Source: Comamonas koreensis (GTDB lineage Bacteria; Pseudomonadota; Gammaproteobacteria; Burkholderiales; Burkholderiaceae_C). Taken from it: a stretch of DNA of 64,000 nt. Under the pieces are notes generated by a model that did not search any database, was not told the origin of the DNA, and worked only from the letters and a program-made list of their open reading frames with translations. Each line of letters opens with the position of its first letter. Within the stretch, counting starts at the first letter, position 1. This document shows, piece after piece, positions 28,934 through 39,081 of this stretch. The stretch spans positions 3,348,001 to 3,412,000 of the forward strand of contig NZ_CP043575.1 of the NCBI RefSeq assembly GCF_014076495.1. The letters run 5' to 3'. The position numbers and the translations under genes were made by a program.

Positions 28934-29338
28934 TCAGCGCCCGCCCCAGGCCGTGCTGGCATCGGTGAGCGCATCGCTGCGCGTGGCCGAGAGTATCGCG
29001 TCGAGCAGGCCGGGAAAACGGGCATCGAGGTCCTCGCGCCGCAGCGACAGCAGGTTCTCGCGCCCCACGGGGCGCTGCCAGATCACGCCGCTGCTGCGCA
29101 GCACGCGCCAGTGGTGCGTCATGGTCGATTTGGTCTGGTCGCGCAAAAGCGCCGTGCAGCTGCGCTCCTGGCCATCGGCCAGCACACGCACGACCGCCAG
29201 GCGCGTGGGGTTGCCCAGGGCGGTGAGCACATTTTCCAAATGGATCTGCGCAGCTTCAGGGTGGTGAGGGATCATCCGGGGTCCATGCGCCAACGAGGCG
29301 CGTGCATCGGCCTGCCAGGCCAGTTCAAAGGGCGCCAT
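28934..29338 (-). CDS. ArsR-type winged-helix regulator
   Basis: Up to 134 residues; a second in-frame ATG at 29275 would give 113. The winged-helix core reads LTALGNPTRLAVVRVLADGQ, TKSTMTHHWRVLRSSGVIWQ and GRENLLSLRREDL. The pattern STMTHHWRVL is the DNA-recognition helix. No obvious metal-binding Cys motif is present, so it is probably not a metal sensor. A perfect palindrome 71 bases upstream is the likely autoregulatory operator. Confidence 0.85.
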   Translation of the reverse strand: MAPFELAWQADARASLAHGPRMIPHHPEAAQIHLENVLTALGNPTRLAVVRVLADGQERSCTALLRDQTKSTMTHHWRVLRSSGVIWQRPVGRENLLSLRREDLDARFPGLLDAILSATRSDALTDASTAWGGR

Positions 29339-29409
29339 TCTGCCTGCGTCTTCACGCCCGGCAGCAAGATGGGCCCTATTGTCCCCAATCGGGCAATACC
29401 CATGTTAAC

Positions 29410-29429
29410 AGTACGATTGTCTTCGTACT
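29410..29429. promoter_or_regulatory. Palindromic operator candidate between arsR-type gene and fusA
   Basis: AGTACGA, six-base spacer, TCGTACT: perfect seven-base arms. It lies in the divergent region 72 bases from the regulator start and about 130 from fusA. ArsR-family proteins bind such interrupted palindromes; assignment to this regulator is inference. Confidence 0.6.
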
Positions 29430-29557
29430 ATTAATATCATCCTTTTCTGGCCCTGTGCCGGTGCTGTCTTGAAGGCGCCGGATGTCGCAAAGTGGGAGCG
29501 CGCAGGGCTGTAACAAGCAGCTGAGTCCAGCTGAAAAACCGACCCAAGGAGGTCAAC

Positions 29558-31669
29558 ATGGCCCGCCATACCCCCATAGAACGCTATCGCAACATCGGCA
29601 TCTCTGCGCACATCGATGCCGGAAAAACCACGACGACCGAGCGCATCCTGTTCTATACCGGGGTGAGCCACAAGCTGGGCGAGGTGCATGATGGCGCCGC
29701 CACAATGGACTGGATGGCCCAGGAGCAAGAGCGCGGCATCACGATCACCTCGGCCGCGACGACGGCCTTCTGGTCGGGCATGGAACGCAACTTTGCGGCG
29801 CACCGCATCAACATCATCGACACCCCCGGTCACGTGGACTTCACGATCGAGGTCGAGCGCTCCATGCGCGTGCTCGACGGCGCCGTCATGGTCTATGACT
29901 CGGTGGGCGGGGTGCAGCCGCAGTCCGAAACCGTCTGGCGCCAGGCCAACAAGTACAAGGTGCCGCGCCTGGCCTTTGTCAACAAGATGGACCGCATTGG
30001 TGCGGACTTCTTCCGCGTGCGCCAGATGATGGTGGACCGCCTCAAAGCCAACCCTGTGCCCATCGTGATTCCGATTGGTGCCGAGGCCGAGTTCTCGGGC
30101 GTGATCGACCTCATCAAGATGAAGGCCATCATCTGGGACGAGGCCTCGCAGGGCATGAAGTTCGAGTACCGGGAGATTCCCGCCGAGCTGCAGGCGACGG
30201 CGCAGGAGTGGCGCACCAAGATGGTGGAAGCCGCTGCCGAAGCGAGCGAAGCGCTGACCGACAAGTACCTGAGCGATGGTGATCTGCCCGAGGCCGACAT
30301 CATTGCCGGCTTGCGCCTGCGCACGATTGCCACCGAGATCCAGCCCATGCTGTGTGGCTCGGCCTTCAAGAACAAGGGTGTGCAGCGCCTGCTGGACGCC
30401 GTGGTCGAGCTCATGCCGTCGCCGCTGGATGTGCCTGCGGTGACCGGCCACAGCGAAGACGAGAACGACAGCACGGTGCTCAGGCGCCGCGCCGACGATG
30501 GCGAGAAGTTCTCTGCCCTCGCCTTCAAGCTGATGACCGATCCCTTTGTGGGCCAGCTGACCTTTGTGCGCGTCTACTCGGGCGTGCTCAGCAAGGGCGA
30601 CCTGGTCTACAACCCGATCCGTGGCCGCAAGGAGCGCATTGGCCGCATCGTGCAGATGCATGCCAATGAGCGCCAGGAAATCGACGAGATCCGCGCCGGC
30701 GATATTGCCGCCTGCGTGGGCCTCAAGGAGGTGACCACCGGTGAGACCTTGAGCGACCCGAGCGCGCCCATCATCCTGGAGCGCATGTCCTTTCCTGAGC
30801 CCGTCATCGCGCAAGCGATCGAGCCCAAGACCAAAGCCGACCAGGAAAAGATGGGCATTGCGCTGTCGCGCCTGGCCGCCGAGGATCCGTCGTTCCGCGT
30901 GCGCACCGATGAGGAATCGGGCCAGACCATCATCGCCGGCATGGGCGAGCTGCACCTGGAGATCATCGTCGACCGCATGAAGCGGGAGTTCAATGTGGAG
31001 GCCAATGTGGGCAAGCCCCAGGTGGCCTACCGCGAGACCATCCGCAACACGGTCAAGGATGTGGACGGCAAGTTTGTGCGCCAGTCGGGCGGCAAGGGCC
31101 AGTATGGCCATGTGGTCTTCACCCTGGAGCCGATGGCGTCCGGCGAAGGCTTTGCGTTTGTCGACGAGATCAAGGGCGGTGTGGTGCCGCGCGAGTACAT
31201 CCCCGCCGTTGAGAAAGGCGTGCGCGAGGCGCTGGCAACCGGCGTGCTGGCCGGCTACCCGGTGGTGGATGTGCGTGTGCGCCTCACTTTTGGTTCGTAC
31301 CACGATGTGGACTCGTCCGAGCAGGCCTTCAAGATGGCGGCCATCTTCGGCTTTAAGGAAGGCATGAAGAAGGCCAACCCGGTCATCCTGGAGCCGATGA
31401 TGGCCGTCGAGGTCGAAACGCCCGAGGACTATGCCGGCACGGTGATGGGCGACCTGTCATCGCGCCGGGGCATGGTCCAGGGCATGGATGACATCGCCGG
31501 TGGCGGCAAGAGCATCAAGGCCGAGGTCCCCTTGTCCGAGATGTTTGGCTATGCCACGCAGCTGCGCTCGATGACGCAGGGCCGCGCCACCTACACGATG
31601 GAGTTCAAGCGCTACACCGAAGCGCCAGCCCATGTGGTAGCCGGTATTGCGACCCGGTCGAACCGCTAA
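29558..31669 (+). CDS. fusA: Elongation factor G
   Basis: 703 residues, full family length, with AAGGAGG before the start. GTPase motifs are [14 protein letters not shown] (G1), [13 protein letters not shown] (G2 region), DTPGHVDF (G3) and [10 protein letters not shown] (G4). Domains II-V follow, with the domain IV/V parts [12 protein letters not shown] and [12 protein letters not shown]. It catalyses ribosomal translocation. It is not next to rpsL, rpsG or tuf here, so it may be the second EF-G copy known in many Burkholderiales. Confidence 0.96.
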   Translation: MARHTPIERYRNIGISAHIDAGKTTTTERILFYTGVSHKLGEVHDGAATMDWMAQEQERGITITSAATTAFWSGMERNFAAHRINIIDTPGHVDFTIEVERSMRVLDGAVMVYDSVGGVQPQSETVWRQANKYKVPRLAFVNKMDRIGADFFRVRQMMVDRLKANPVPIVIPIGAEAEFSGVIDLIKMKAIIWDEASQGMKFEYREIPAELQATAQEWRTKMVEAAAEASEALTDKYLSDGDLPEADIIAGLRLRTIATEIQPMLCGSAFKNKGVQRLLDAVVELMPSPLDVPAVTGHSEDENDSTVLRRRADDGEKFSALAFKLMTDPFVGQLTFVRVYSGVLSKGDLVYNPIRGRKERIGRIVQMHANERQEIDEIRAGDIAACVGLKEVTTGETLSDPSAPIILERMSFPEPVIAQAIEPKTKADQEKMGIALSRLAAEDPSFRVRTDEESGQTIIAGMGELHLEIIVDRMKREFNVEANVGKPQVAYRETIRNTVKDVDGKFVRQSGGKGQYGHVVFTLEPMASGEGFAFVDEIKGGVVPREYIPAVEKGVREALATGVLAGYPVVDVRVRLTFGSYHDVDSSEQAFKMAAIFGFKEGMKKANPVILEPMMAVEVETPEDYAGTVMGDLSSRRGMVQGMDDIAGGGKSIKAEVPLSEMFGYATQLRSMTQGRATYTMEFKRYTEAPAHVVAGIATRSNR

Positions 31670-31703
31670 GCGACCGGAGATGCCAGCTGCTGCTGGCTGA
31701 ACC

Positions 31704-31740
31704 CAGGCCCACCGCCCACCAGGCTGTGGGCCTGTTTTTT
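31704..31740 (+). terminator. Intrinsic terminator of fusA
   Basis: Stem CAGGCCCAC / GTGGGCCTG with a 13-base loop followed by TTTTTT, 35 bases after the fusA stop. Confidence 0.9.
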
Positions 31741-31821
31741 GTCCGCTGTCCGCCTGCGCTCACGCAAGTGCCCGGCCAGATGGCTGGGCTGCCTTGCCTT
31801 TCGACACCAGCCAATGCGCCA

Positions 31822-32712
31822 CTAAGTTACATCCACAAATCGCTCTGCGAGCCAGTCAATAAACACCCGCAGCCGCGCCGACGGCTGGCGGCTGTAGGGG
31901 TGCAGCACCGAGACGGGCATCGGCGGCGGTGGCAGATCGGGCAGCACCTCCAGCAACTCGCCCTCTTGCAGCGCCTGCGCAATGCGGTAGCGCGGCACCT
32001 GCACCATCCCCAAGCCTGCCAGCGCAGCGCCGGTGTACAGATCGGCGCCGTTGACGGTGATGCTAGGTCTCAAGCGGCGCTCGACCACCTGCTTGCCCAC
32101 GCAAAACTCCAGCGCCACCGGCCGGCCCGTGGCGCTGGAGACATAGGCCACAGCGGCATGCTGCGCCAGGTCATCGAGCGACTGCGGCAGGCCATGGCGC
32201 TGGGCATAGGCACGGCTGACGACCGTCACCTGGCGCAGCGACGCCACCTGGCGCCCGATCAGCGATGAGCTTTGCAGGCTGCCGGCCCGCAGCACGCAGT
32301 CCACCCCTTCGCGTACCAGGTCCACCAGCCGGTCGTCTTCGGCCATGTGCAGTTGCACCTCCGGGTACTGGTCCGCAAACGCCCCCAGATGCGGCATCAC
32401 AAAAAAGCGCGCCAAGGTTCCCTGCAGGTTGACCCGCAGCAAGCCCTGCGGCGGCGCATGGCGAAAGGCGCTCTCGGCCTCCTGCAGATCGGCCAGCAGC
32501 CGGGTGCAGCGGCGGTAGTAGTCCTCTCCTTCGGCCGTCAGCCGCACCTGGCGCGTGGTGCGGTCCAGCAGGCGCGCGCCCACCCGCGCTTCCAGCCGCT
32601 GGACCAGGTTGGTCACCGTGGCACGCGGAATCTGCAAATCATCCGAGGCCTGCGCAAAGCTGCTGCGGTCGGCCACCCGCACAAATACCTGCATTTCCTG
32701 AAAGCGGTCCAT
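31822..32712 (-). CDS. LysR-family transcriptional regulator
   Basis: 296 residues, usual family length. The N-terminal helix-turn-helix has MQVFVRVADRSSFAQASDDL, RATVTNLVQRLEARVGARLL and DRTTRQVRLTAEGEDYY. The C-terminal substrate-binding domain (about 90-290) resembles the CrgA-like group. Divergent from an SDR gene, its probable target. Confidence 0.93.
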   Translation of the reverse strand: MDRFQEMQVFVRVADRSSFAQASDDLQIPRATVTNLVQRLEARVGARLLDRTTRQVRLTAEGEDYYRRCTRLLADLQEAESAFRHAPPQGLLRVNLQGTLARFFVMPHLGAFADQYPEVQLHMAEDDRLVDLVREGVDCVLRAGSLQSSSLIGRQVASLRQVTVVSRAYAQRHGLPQSLDDLAQHAAVAYVSSATGRPVALEFCVGKQVVERRLRPSITVNGADLYTGAALAGLGMVQVPRYRIAQALQEGELLEVLPDLPPPPMPVSVLHPYSRQPSARLRVFIDWLAERFVDVT

Positions 32713-32831
32713 CGCAGCAACGCCAACCCAAAGCGGCGTAGATTATTAAAGTAAACCGAATTATAAAATTCAAATCAGTGCAATGATCTTTTGAATGGAA
32801 TAGTGAAAAATCCAGCCATTCGATCAACGAT
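32713..32831. promoter_or_regulatory. Divergent promoter region of lysR-type and SDR genes
   Basis: 119 AT-rich bases. The inverted repeat GAATTATAAAATTC (32758-32771) has five-base arms and fits the kind of dyad found in LysR boxes. No other feature is clear. Confidence 0.5.
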
Positions 32832-33581
32832 ATGAAAGCAGACATGACCAAGCCCACATCCATTGCCCTGATCACCGGCGCATCGCGCGGCATCGGTGCC
32901 ACCATTGCCCGGCGCCTGGCCCACGACGGCCATGCCATCGCCATCAACTACGCCAACAACGCGCAAGAGGCCGAAGCACTGGCCCAGGCGCTGGTGCAAG
33001 AAGGTGGCCAAGCGATGGCCATCCGCGCCGATATCTCGCAGGCTGACCAAGTGCAGGCGATGTTCAGCGCCGTCGAGAAGCAGCTGGGCCAGATTGATGT
33101 GCTCGTCAACAACGCCGGCGTGCTCGCCACCAGCACCCTGGCCGAGACCAGCGACGCGCTGTTTGCCAAGACCTTTGCGATCAACACCCAGGGCGTGTTC
33201 AACACGCTGCGCGAAGCGGCCACGCGCCTCAACACAGGCGGGCGCATCATCAACCTCTCGACCACCGCGCTGGCGCTGAACCTGCCCGGCTACGCGATCT
33301 ACAACGGCAGCAAGGCTGCAGTCGAGGCCTTTACCCGCGTGTTCGCCAAGGAGCTGCGCGGCCGCCAGATCACCGTCAACGCGGTAGCCCCCGGCCCGGT
33401 CGCCACCGAGCTGTTCTTTGCCGGCAAGAGCGAGGCGCAAATTGAGCACTTTGCCAAGATGCCGCCGCTGGAGCGCCTGGGCGAGCCCGAGGACATCGCG
33501 GCCGTGGTCGCCTTTTTGGCGAGCAAGGAGTCGGGCTGGATCAACGGGCAGGTGCTGCGCGCCAATGGCGGCGTGGCCTAA
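32832..33581 (+). CDS. Short-chain dehydrogenase/reductase
   Basis: 249 residues. Classical SDR: cofactor loop TGASRGIG, NNAG at about residue 94, and catalytic Ser-Tyr-Lys in NLSTTAL and YAIYNGSK. The sequence near NYANNAQEAEAL suggests NADP(H) use, but substrate is unknown. A second in-frame ATG at 32844 is possible. Likely controlled by the divergent LysR-type regulator. Confidence 0.9.
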   Translation: MKADMTKPTSIALITGASRGIGATIARRLAHDGHAIAINYANNAQEAEALAQALVQEGGQAMAIRADISQADQVQAMFSAVEKQLGQIDVLVNNAGVLATSTLAETSDALFAKTFAINTQGVFNTLREAATRLNTGGRIINLSTTALALNLPGYAIYNGSKAAVEAFTRVFAKELRGRQITVNAVAPGPVATELFFAGKSEAQIEHFAKMPPLERLGEPEDIAAVVAFLASKESGWINGQVLRANGGVA

Positions 33582-33626
33582 ATCGCCACCCCACTCTGCA
33601 AGACACCCGGGTTGAGGCGCCTTGCC

Positions 33627-34775
33627 TCACCACTCCGCCACACTGCCATCGGCATGGCGCCATACCGGGTTGCGCCAACGGTGGCCCTCTTTGGCGCGCT
33701 CGGCCACATAGGCCTCGTTCACCTCGATGCCCAGGCCCGGGCCGCCGGGCATCGCCACATAGCCGTCCTGGTAGTCAAAGGCATCGCGGTTGTGCACGTA
33801 GTCGAGCAGGTCATTGCCCTGGTTGTAGTGGATGCCCAGGCTTTGCTCCTGGATGAAGGCGTTGTAGCAGACCGCATCGATCTGCAGGTTGGCCGCCAGC
33901 GCAATCGGGCCCAGCGGGCAATGCAGCGCAACGGCCACATCGTAGGCCTCGGCCATTGCGGCGATCTTGCAGGTCTCGGTGATGCCACCGGCATGCGACG
34001 GATCGGGCTGGATGATGTCGACACCGCCCTGCGCAAACACGCGCTTGAAATCCCAGCGCGAATAGAGGCGCTCGCCCAGTGCAATCGGAGCGGCGCCAAG
34101 GGCGGCGAGTTCGGGGATCACCTCCAGGTGCTCGCTGAGCACGGGCTCTTCGATGAACATCAGGTTGAAGTCGCGCAGCTCGCGCATCAGTACCTTGGCC
34201 ATGGGCTTGTGCACCCGGCCGTGGAAGTCCACGCCAATGCCGATGTGCTTGCCCACCGACTCGCGGATCATCGCCACATTGGCCACAGCCTGCTCCACCT
34301 TGGCGTGGCTGTCGATGTACTGCATCTCCTCGGTGCCATTCATCTTGACGGCGGTAAAGCCCCGCGCCACGGCGGCTTGCGCTTGCGCCGCCGTGTCAGC
34401 CGGGCGGTCGCCGCCAATCCAGGAGTAGACGCGGATACGGTCGCGCACCTTGCCGCCCAAGAGCTCATGCACGGGCACACCCAGCGCCTTGCCCTTGATG
34501 TCCCACAGCGCCTGGTCGACGCCAGCAATAGCACTCATCATCACCGGCCCGCCTCGGTAGAAGCCGGCGCGGTACATCACATTCCACAGGTCCTGCACGT
34601 TGCGCGGGTCGCGGCCCACCAAGTAGTCGGAGAGTTCCTCGACCGCTGCAGCCACGGTGTGGGCGCGGCCTTCGACCACCGGCTCGCCCCAGCCAACGAT
34701 GCCCTCGTCGGTTTCGATCTTGAGAAAGCACCAGCGCGGTGGCACGATAAAGGTGGTGAGCTTGACGATTTTCAT
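33627..34775 (-). CDS. dgoD: D-galactonate dehydratase
   Basis: 382 residues, the same length as Escherichia coli DgoD. It shares its landmark segments, such as [37 protein letters not shown] and a C-terminal WRNP.WRH.D.SVAEW. Enolase-superfamily ligands are seen in VDFHGRV, FIEEPVL and GERLYSR, with the general base region [11 protein letters not shown]. It dehydrates D-galactonate to 2-keto-3-deoxygalactonate. Last gene of the sugar-acid unit; kinase and aldolase genes are not in the window. Confidence 0.93.
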   Translation of the reverse strand: MKIVKLTTFIVPPRWCFLKIETDEGIVGWGEPVVEGRAHTVAAAVEELSDYLVGRDPRNVQDLWNVMYRAGFYRGGPVMMSAIAGVDQALWDIKGKALGVPVHELLGGKVRDRIRVYSWIGGDRPADTAAQAQAAVARGFTAVKMNGTEEMQYIDSHAKVEQAVANVAMIRESVGKHIGIGVDFHGRVHKPMAKVLMRELRDFNLMFIEEPVLSEHLEVIPELAALGAAPIALGERLYSRWDFKRVFAQGGVDIIQPDPSHAGGITETCKIAAMAEAYDVAVALHCPLGPIALAANLQIDAVCYNAFIQEQSLGIHYNQGNDLLDYVHNRDAFDYQDGYVAMPGGPGLGIEVNEAYVAERAKEGHRWRNPVWRHADGSVAEW

Positions 34776-34837
34776 GGGAAGAACTGAGAAAAATGAGGGT
34801 GGGAATCAGCAGTGGTGGCTGGGGCTGGTGCGCAGGC

Positions 34838-35875
34838 TCACTCAAAGTCCAGCAGCACCTTCATCGCCTGCGAGCGGTCGGCCGCCAGCGCAAAGGCGCG
34901 GGCCGAATCGCGGTAGGACAAGGTGGCGGAGATCAGCGGCTTCACATCGACCAGCCCCTTGTTGAGCAGGGCCACCGCAGTGGCAAACTCCTCATGGAAG
35001 CGGAACGAGCCGCGCCAGTCGAATTCCTTGGCCACCAGCGTGTTGATCGGCAAGGTCATCTCGGCACCGGCCAGCCCCAGCTGCACGATGGTGGCGCGCG
35101 GGCGCAGCACATCGAAGGCGCCGCGCAAGGCATGCGGGTTGCCGCTGGCCTCGAACAGCACATCGAACTGGCCCTTGTCGGCCGCATAACGGGCCAGGCC
35201 ATCGGACGACTCGCCCACATGCACGACCTCATCGGCGCCCACCTGCAAGGCCTTGGCCAGCGGGTGCGCGCTCATGTCGGTAGCCACAATGTGCGCGGCG
35301 CCTGCGCGGCGCGCGGCGATGATGGCCAGCGCACCAATCGGCCCACATCCCGTCACCAGCACCTTACGGCCCAGCAGCGGGCCGGCCCGCTGCACGCCAT
35401 GCAGCGCAACTGCCAGCGGCTCGGCCATGGCCCCTTCGGCATCGCTCACCTGCGCGGCCAGCAGATGGGCCTGGTGCGCCTCGATGACGATCTGCTGGCG
35501 AAACGCCCCTTGCACATGGGGCGTGCGCATCGCGCTGCCGTAGTAACGCATGTCCAGGCAGTGGTTTTGCAGGCCCATCTGGCAAAAGCGGCACTGGCCG
35601 CAGGGCCAGCTGGGGCTGACTGCGATGCGCTGGCCGGCAGAAAAGCCTTGCACATCAGCGCCTACCGATTCGATGACGCCCGAGACCTCATGGCCCAGCA
35701 CCATCGGCTCCTTGATGCGCACCGTGCCAAAGCCGCCGTGCTGGTAGTAATGCAGGTCAGAGCCGCAGATGCCGCCGCAGCGCACCCGCACCAGCATCTG
35801 GCCAGGCCCAGGCGCAGGCGCGGGGACGGATTGCACCCGCAGATCGCCGGGTGCGTGGATAACGAGCGCTTCCAT
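34838..35875 (-). CDS. idnD: L-idonate 5-dehydrogenase-like zinc alcohol dehydrogenase
   Basis: 345 residues. The catalytic zinc region is GGICGSDLHYYQHGGFG and GHEVSG. The structural zinc Cys cluster is CGQCRFCQMGLQNHC, and the Rossmann loop is VTGCGPIGALA. The stretch DLHYYQHGGFG followed by RIKEPMVLGHE is typical of idonate dehydrogenases. It would oxidise L-idonate to 5-ketogluconate. Sits between dgoD and a dctP gene. Confidence 0.85.
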   Translation of the reverse strand: MEALVIHAPGDLRVQSVPAPAPGPGQMLVRVRCGGICGSDLHYYQHGGFGTVRIKEPMVLGHEVSGVIESVGADVQGFSAGQRIAVSPSWPCGQCRFCQMGLQNHCLDMRYYGSAMRTPHVQGAFRQQIVIEAHQAHLLAAQVSDAEGAMAEPLAVALHGVQRAGPLLGRKVLVTGCGPIGALAIIAARRAGAAHIVATDMSAHPLAKALQVGADEVVHVGESSDGLARYAADKGQFDVLFEASGNPHALRGAFDVLRPRATIVQLGLAGAEMTLPINTLVAKEFDWRGSFRFHEEFATAVALLNKGLVDVKPLISATLSYRDSARAFALAADRSQAMKVLLDFE

Positions 35876-35917
35876 ATCAGAAATTCCTAGGTTGGTGTGT
35901 GATGGCGCACTGAAGGA

Positions 35918-36943
35918 TCAGCGTTTGGTATTGCGGTAGATGGCCAGCGCTGCATAGAACGACTGGGCAAACTCCTGGCCGACGGTCGCCTGGTTCTTGT
36001 CGATCACCGGCTGCACCGCAGCGCGGATCTTTTCCAGCTCGGCAGCGGGCATCTCGCCCACCTGCATGCCATGCGATTGGAGCTGGGCGACCACCTCGCC
36101 AGCCTGGCGCAGCTCTTCGCTGCGCTGCAGGGTGCGGGCCTTTTCGGCGGACTGCTGCACGGCCTGCTGCTGCGCGGGCGTCAGGCCCGACCACCATTTC
36201 TCGGACGCGATCAGTGCGACGGGCGTGTATACATGGTTGGTGATGGTCAGGTACTTCTGCACCTCGTACATCTTGTTGGCATACATGTCGACCACCGGGT
36301 GCTCATAGCCATCGAGCGCCTTGATCTCCAGCGCGGGATAGACCTCGGAGAAGGCCATCGGCACGGCGTTCATGCCCATGGCATTGAAGCTGGCCAGCGC
36401 CATCGGGCTTTGCATCACGCGCACGCGCAAACCCTTCATGTCCGCCAGCGTCGCCAGCGGCCGCTTGCTGTTGGACATATTGCGGAAGGCGCCGCCCGCC
36501 CAGACGAGGCCACGCATCTTCATATCGGCAATGTCGCCCAACATCTGGCGGCCCACGGGGCCATCGAGCACATGGGCGGCCTCGGCATCGCTGGCAAACA
36601 GAAACGGAAAATCAAAAATCTGCAGCGCCTTCTTGCGCGCGGCGATGGGCGAGAGCGCGCCCATGTACAGGTCCTGCGTGCCGCTTTGCACTGCAATCAG
36701 CATCTTGTCTTCGCTGCCCAAGGTGGCGCTGCTGTACACATCGATCTGCACCTTGCCATCGGTGGACTTGGCGACATCGGCGGCAAACTGCTTCATCGCG
36801 ATGGCGCGGGGGTGCGAATCGGCAAAGGAATGGCCCAGGCGTGCGCGCTTGCCCTCCTGGGCTTGCGCGGGCGCCAGGCCCAGCACCACCAAGGTGGCGC
36901 AGGCCAGGCCTGCAACGAGGCTGCGGCGTGGAATCAATTTCAT
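35918..36943 (-). CDS. dctP: TRAP transporter solute-binding protein (DctP type), copy 1
   Basis: 341 residues from the ATG at 36943, with GGAG upstream. The twin-Arg-containing signal (RRSLVAGLACATLVVLGLAPAQA, cited as residues 5-27) is followed by the mature domain: LGHSFADSHPRAIAMKQFA, the carboxylate-anchoring Arg in GLRVRVMQSP (about residue 165) and PLATLADMKGL. A periplasmic receptor for an acidic sugar, paralogous to the one at 39082-40095. Confidence 0.92.
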   Translation of the reverse strand: MKLIPRRSLVAGLACATLVVLGLAPAQAQEGKRARLGHSFADSHPRAIAMKQFAADVAKSTDGKVQIDVYSSATLGSEDKMLIAVQSGTQDLYMGALSPIAARKKALQIFDFPFLFASDAEAAHVLDGPVGRQMLGDIADMKMRGLVWAGGAFRNMSNSKRPLATLADMKGLRVRVMQSPMALASFNAMGMNAVPMAFSEVYPALEIKALDGYEHPVVDMYANKMYEVQKYLTITNHVYTPVALIASEKWWSGLTPAQQQAVQQSAEKARTLQRSEELRQAGEVVAQLQSHGMQVGEMPAAELEKIRAAVQPVIDKNQATVGQEFAQSFYAALAIYRNTKR

Positions 36944-36977
36944 GGTTGGCTCCTTGTCTTTTTTGGGCAAAGCCCGC

Positions 36978-37009
36978 CCTTGGCGCTTGCTGCTTGCAAG
37001 CGCCCAAGG
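36978..37009 (-). promoter_or_regulatory. Strong intercistronic hairpin between dctM and dctP copy 1
   Basis: CCTTGGCGCTTGC and GCAAGCGCCCAAGG pair around a five-base loop with one bulge, inside the 103-base gap. There is no terminator T-run directly after it. Such structures often stabilise or segment messages so that the binding protein is made in excess. Confidence 0.65.
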
Positions 37010-37046
37010 CTCTTCAATGAATGGGTTTGGGGTGACGGTTTGAGGC

Positions 37047-38327
37047 TTAGCGGCTCATCATCTCCAGCGGCCACATCACGATCTGCGGGAACACCACGAG
37101 CAGGAACATCACAATCGTCTGGGCCACCATGAACGGAATCACCCCCTTGATGGCGCCGCTCATCGGTATCTTGGCGACCCCGCAGACGACATTGAGCACG
37201 GTGCCCACCGGAGGGGTGACCAGGCCGATGGCGTTGTTCATGATGAACAGCACGCCGAAGTAGACCGGGTCGATGCCCGCCTGCTTGAGCACCGGCATCA
37301 GCACGGGCGTCATGATCAGCACCGTGGGCGTGAAATCCAGCGCCGTGCCCACCAGCAGTACCAGCACCATCAGCGCAAAGGTAAGCAGCATCTTGTTGTC
37401 CATCAGCGGCTCGACCAGCGCGGCCAGCTGCTGCGGAATGTTCGCGGTGGTGATCAGCCAGGCCGATACACCGGCGGCCGACACCAGGAACATGATGATG
37501 GCCGTGGTCTCAGCTGCGCGGTAGATCAGGCCAAACAGCTGGTTCAGCTTGATCTCGCGGTAGACGAACATGCCCACCAGCAGCGAGTACATCGCAGCCA
37601 TGACGGCGGCCTCGGTCGGGGTGAACCAGCCGAACTTCAGACCACCGATGATGACCACCGGCAGCACCAGCGCCCACAGCGATTGGCGTGTGGCGGCCAG
37701 GCGTTCAGCCGTGCTGCGCTTGGGCTCGGTGACGATCGGGTCACGGCCAATGCACCAGCGCCAGGCCAGCAAGATCGCGGCACCCATCAACAGGCCCGGC
37801 ACAATGCCGGCGATGAACAGCTTGGTGATGGACACGCCACCGGTCACGCCATACAGAATCATTGCGATCGATGGCGGAATCACCGGCGCGATGATGCCGC
37901 CGCAGGCGATCAAGCCGCAGGAGCGGTTGACCTCATAGCCGGCCTTGCGCATCATCGGCACCAGCACGGCGGCCAGTGCCGCCGTATCGGCCACGGCCGA
38001 GCCCGAGAGCGAGGCCATGATGACCGCAGCGCCCACGGCCACATAGCCCAGCCCGCCCCGGATATGGCCAATCCAGGCCATGGCCATGTGGATGATGCGG
38101 CGCGTCATGCCGCCGGCGTTCATGAATTCGCCCGCGAGCATGAAAAACGGCACGGCCAGCAGTGGGAAGCTGTTGGCGCCATCCCACATGTTCTGCACCA
38201 CGATCTGCGGATCGGTAAAGCCCATGTAGTACATCAGCGCCAGACCGCAGCCGATCAGCGCAAACGCAATGGGCATGCCCAGCGCCATCAGGCCCAGCAG
38301 CGACGAGATAAAAATGAAGATGGTCAT
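37047..38327 (-). CDS. dctM: TRAP transporter large permease DctM
   Basis: 426 residues, with AAGGAGGT seven bases before the start. About twelve hydrophobic segments, and typical features such as GMPIAFALIGCGLALMY, SGSAVADTAALAAVLVPMM and FGVLFIMNNAIGLVTPPVG. It overlaps dctQ by four bases. Sodium-coupled uptake across the inner membrane. Confidence 0.95.
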   Translation of the reverse strand: MTIFIFISSLLGLMALGMPIAFALIGCGLALMYYMGFTDPQIVVQNMWDGANSFPLLAVPFFMLAGEFMNAGGMTRRIIHMAMAWIGHIRGGLGYVAVGAAVIMASLSGSAVADTAALAAVLVPMMRKAGYEVNRSCGLIACGGIIAPVIPPSIAMILYGVTGGVSITKLFIAGIVPGLLMGAAILLAWRWCIGRDPIVTEPKRSTAERLAATRQSLWALVLPVVIIGGLKFGWFTPTEAAVMAAMYSLLVGMFVYREIKLNQLFGLIYRAAETTAIIMFLVSAAGVSAWLITTANIPQQLAALVEPLMDNKMLLTFALMVLVLLVGTALDFTPTVLIMTPVLMPVLKQAGIDPVYFGVLFIMNNAIGLVTPPVGTVLNVVCGVAKIPMSGAIKGVIPFMVAQTIVMFLLVVFPQIVMWPLEMMSR

Positions 38328-38917
38328 GCGCGACCTCCTTGGGACCGGGCCTGCGATGGGGTCTGCTCCTGCATGGCGTGCTCGGCCTCGCGTGCCTCTT
38401 CCATGCCCTCTTCCTGCACATCGATCAGCTCATCGTCCGCCACCTTGCCCAGCACCAGACGCACCAGGTTCGACAGGCAGATGAAGCCAATGGCCGCCCC
38501 GGTGAAATAGCTCACACCGTAGACCCAGAGCATGCTCAGTTGGGCCACCGGAGAGGCATTGCCCGCGATGATGTCGTGCTGCAGCCAGGTGCCGTAGACG
38601 ATATAGACGCAGCACAGCAGCATGATGGCCTGGCTCAGGCCCCAGCACACGCGGCGGCCGGCCAGCGGCATCATCTGCACCATCAGGTCCACCCCCAGAT
38701 GGGCGCGCTTGCGCATGCCCACGATGGCGCCCAGAAAGGTCAGCCACACAAAGGCAAAGCGCGGCACCTCTTCGGACAGATCAATGCCGGTATTGAAAAA
38801 CAGCCGCAGCATCACATTGCCGAACACCATCACCAGCATGACGAGCATGCACAGCACCATGGCGATTTCCAGCGCGCGCGTCAGCCCGTCGGCGAGCATT
38901 TTGAGTACCTTGCCCAT
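38324..38917 (-). CDS. dctQ: TRAP transporter small permease DctQ
   Basis: 197 residues with four membrane segments and the DctQ pattern EEVPRFAFVWLTFLGAIVGM. An acidic cytoplasmic tail (VADDELIDVQEEGMEEAREA and on) extends beyond the usual end. Overlaps the dctM start. Confidence 0.93.
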   Translation of the reverse strand: MGKVLKMLADGLTRALEIAMVLCMLVMLVMVFGNVMLRLFFNTGIDLSEEVPRFAFVWLTFLGAIVGMRKRAHLGVDLMVQMMPLAGRRVCWGLSQAIMLLCCVYIVYGTWLQHDIIAGNASPVAQLSMLWVYGVSYFTGAAIGFICLSNLVRLVLGKVADDELIDVQEEGMEEAREAEHAMQEQTPSQARSQGGRA

Positions 38918-38984
38918 GGCAACACCTTTCCCGGCAGCGCGGCCTTGTGCCGTGCCGCCACCTGAATGCTTGTATGTCTATGCC

Positions 38985-39011
38985 GGCAGCGCCGCGCCAT
39001 GAGGCGCTGCC
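38985..39011 (-). promoter_or_regulatory. Perfect intercistronic hairpin between dctP copy 2 and dctQ
   Basis: GGCAGCGCC / GGCGCTGCC with a nine-base loop, in the 164-base gap after the upstream dctP. No T-run. It mirrors the hairpin on the other side of dctQM. Confidence 0.65.
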
Positions 39012-39081
39012 AGAACCTTGAAAAGAAATGCAGGGAGCGGACCCAGCCTATGCCGGCCTGGGCCCATACCCTTCCTGGGCC

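Noticed and set aside
28204..29434. Long plus-strand frame over queC and the ArsR-type gene
   Set aside because: Runs opposite to two well-recognised genes and has no recognisable domain.
31726..32268. Plus-strand frame over the fusA terminator and LysR-type gene
   Set aside because: Covers an intrinsic terminator and runs opposite to a clear LysR-family gene.
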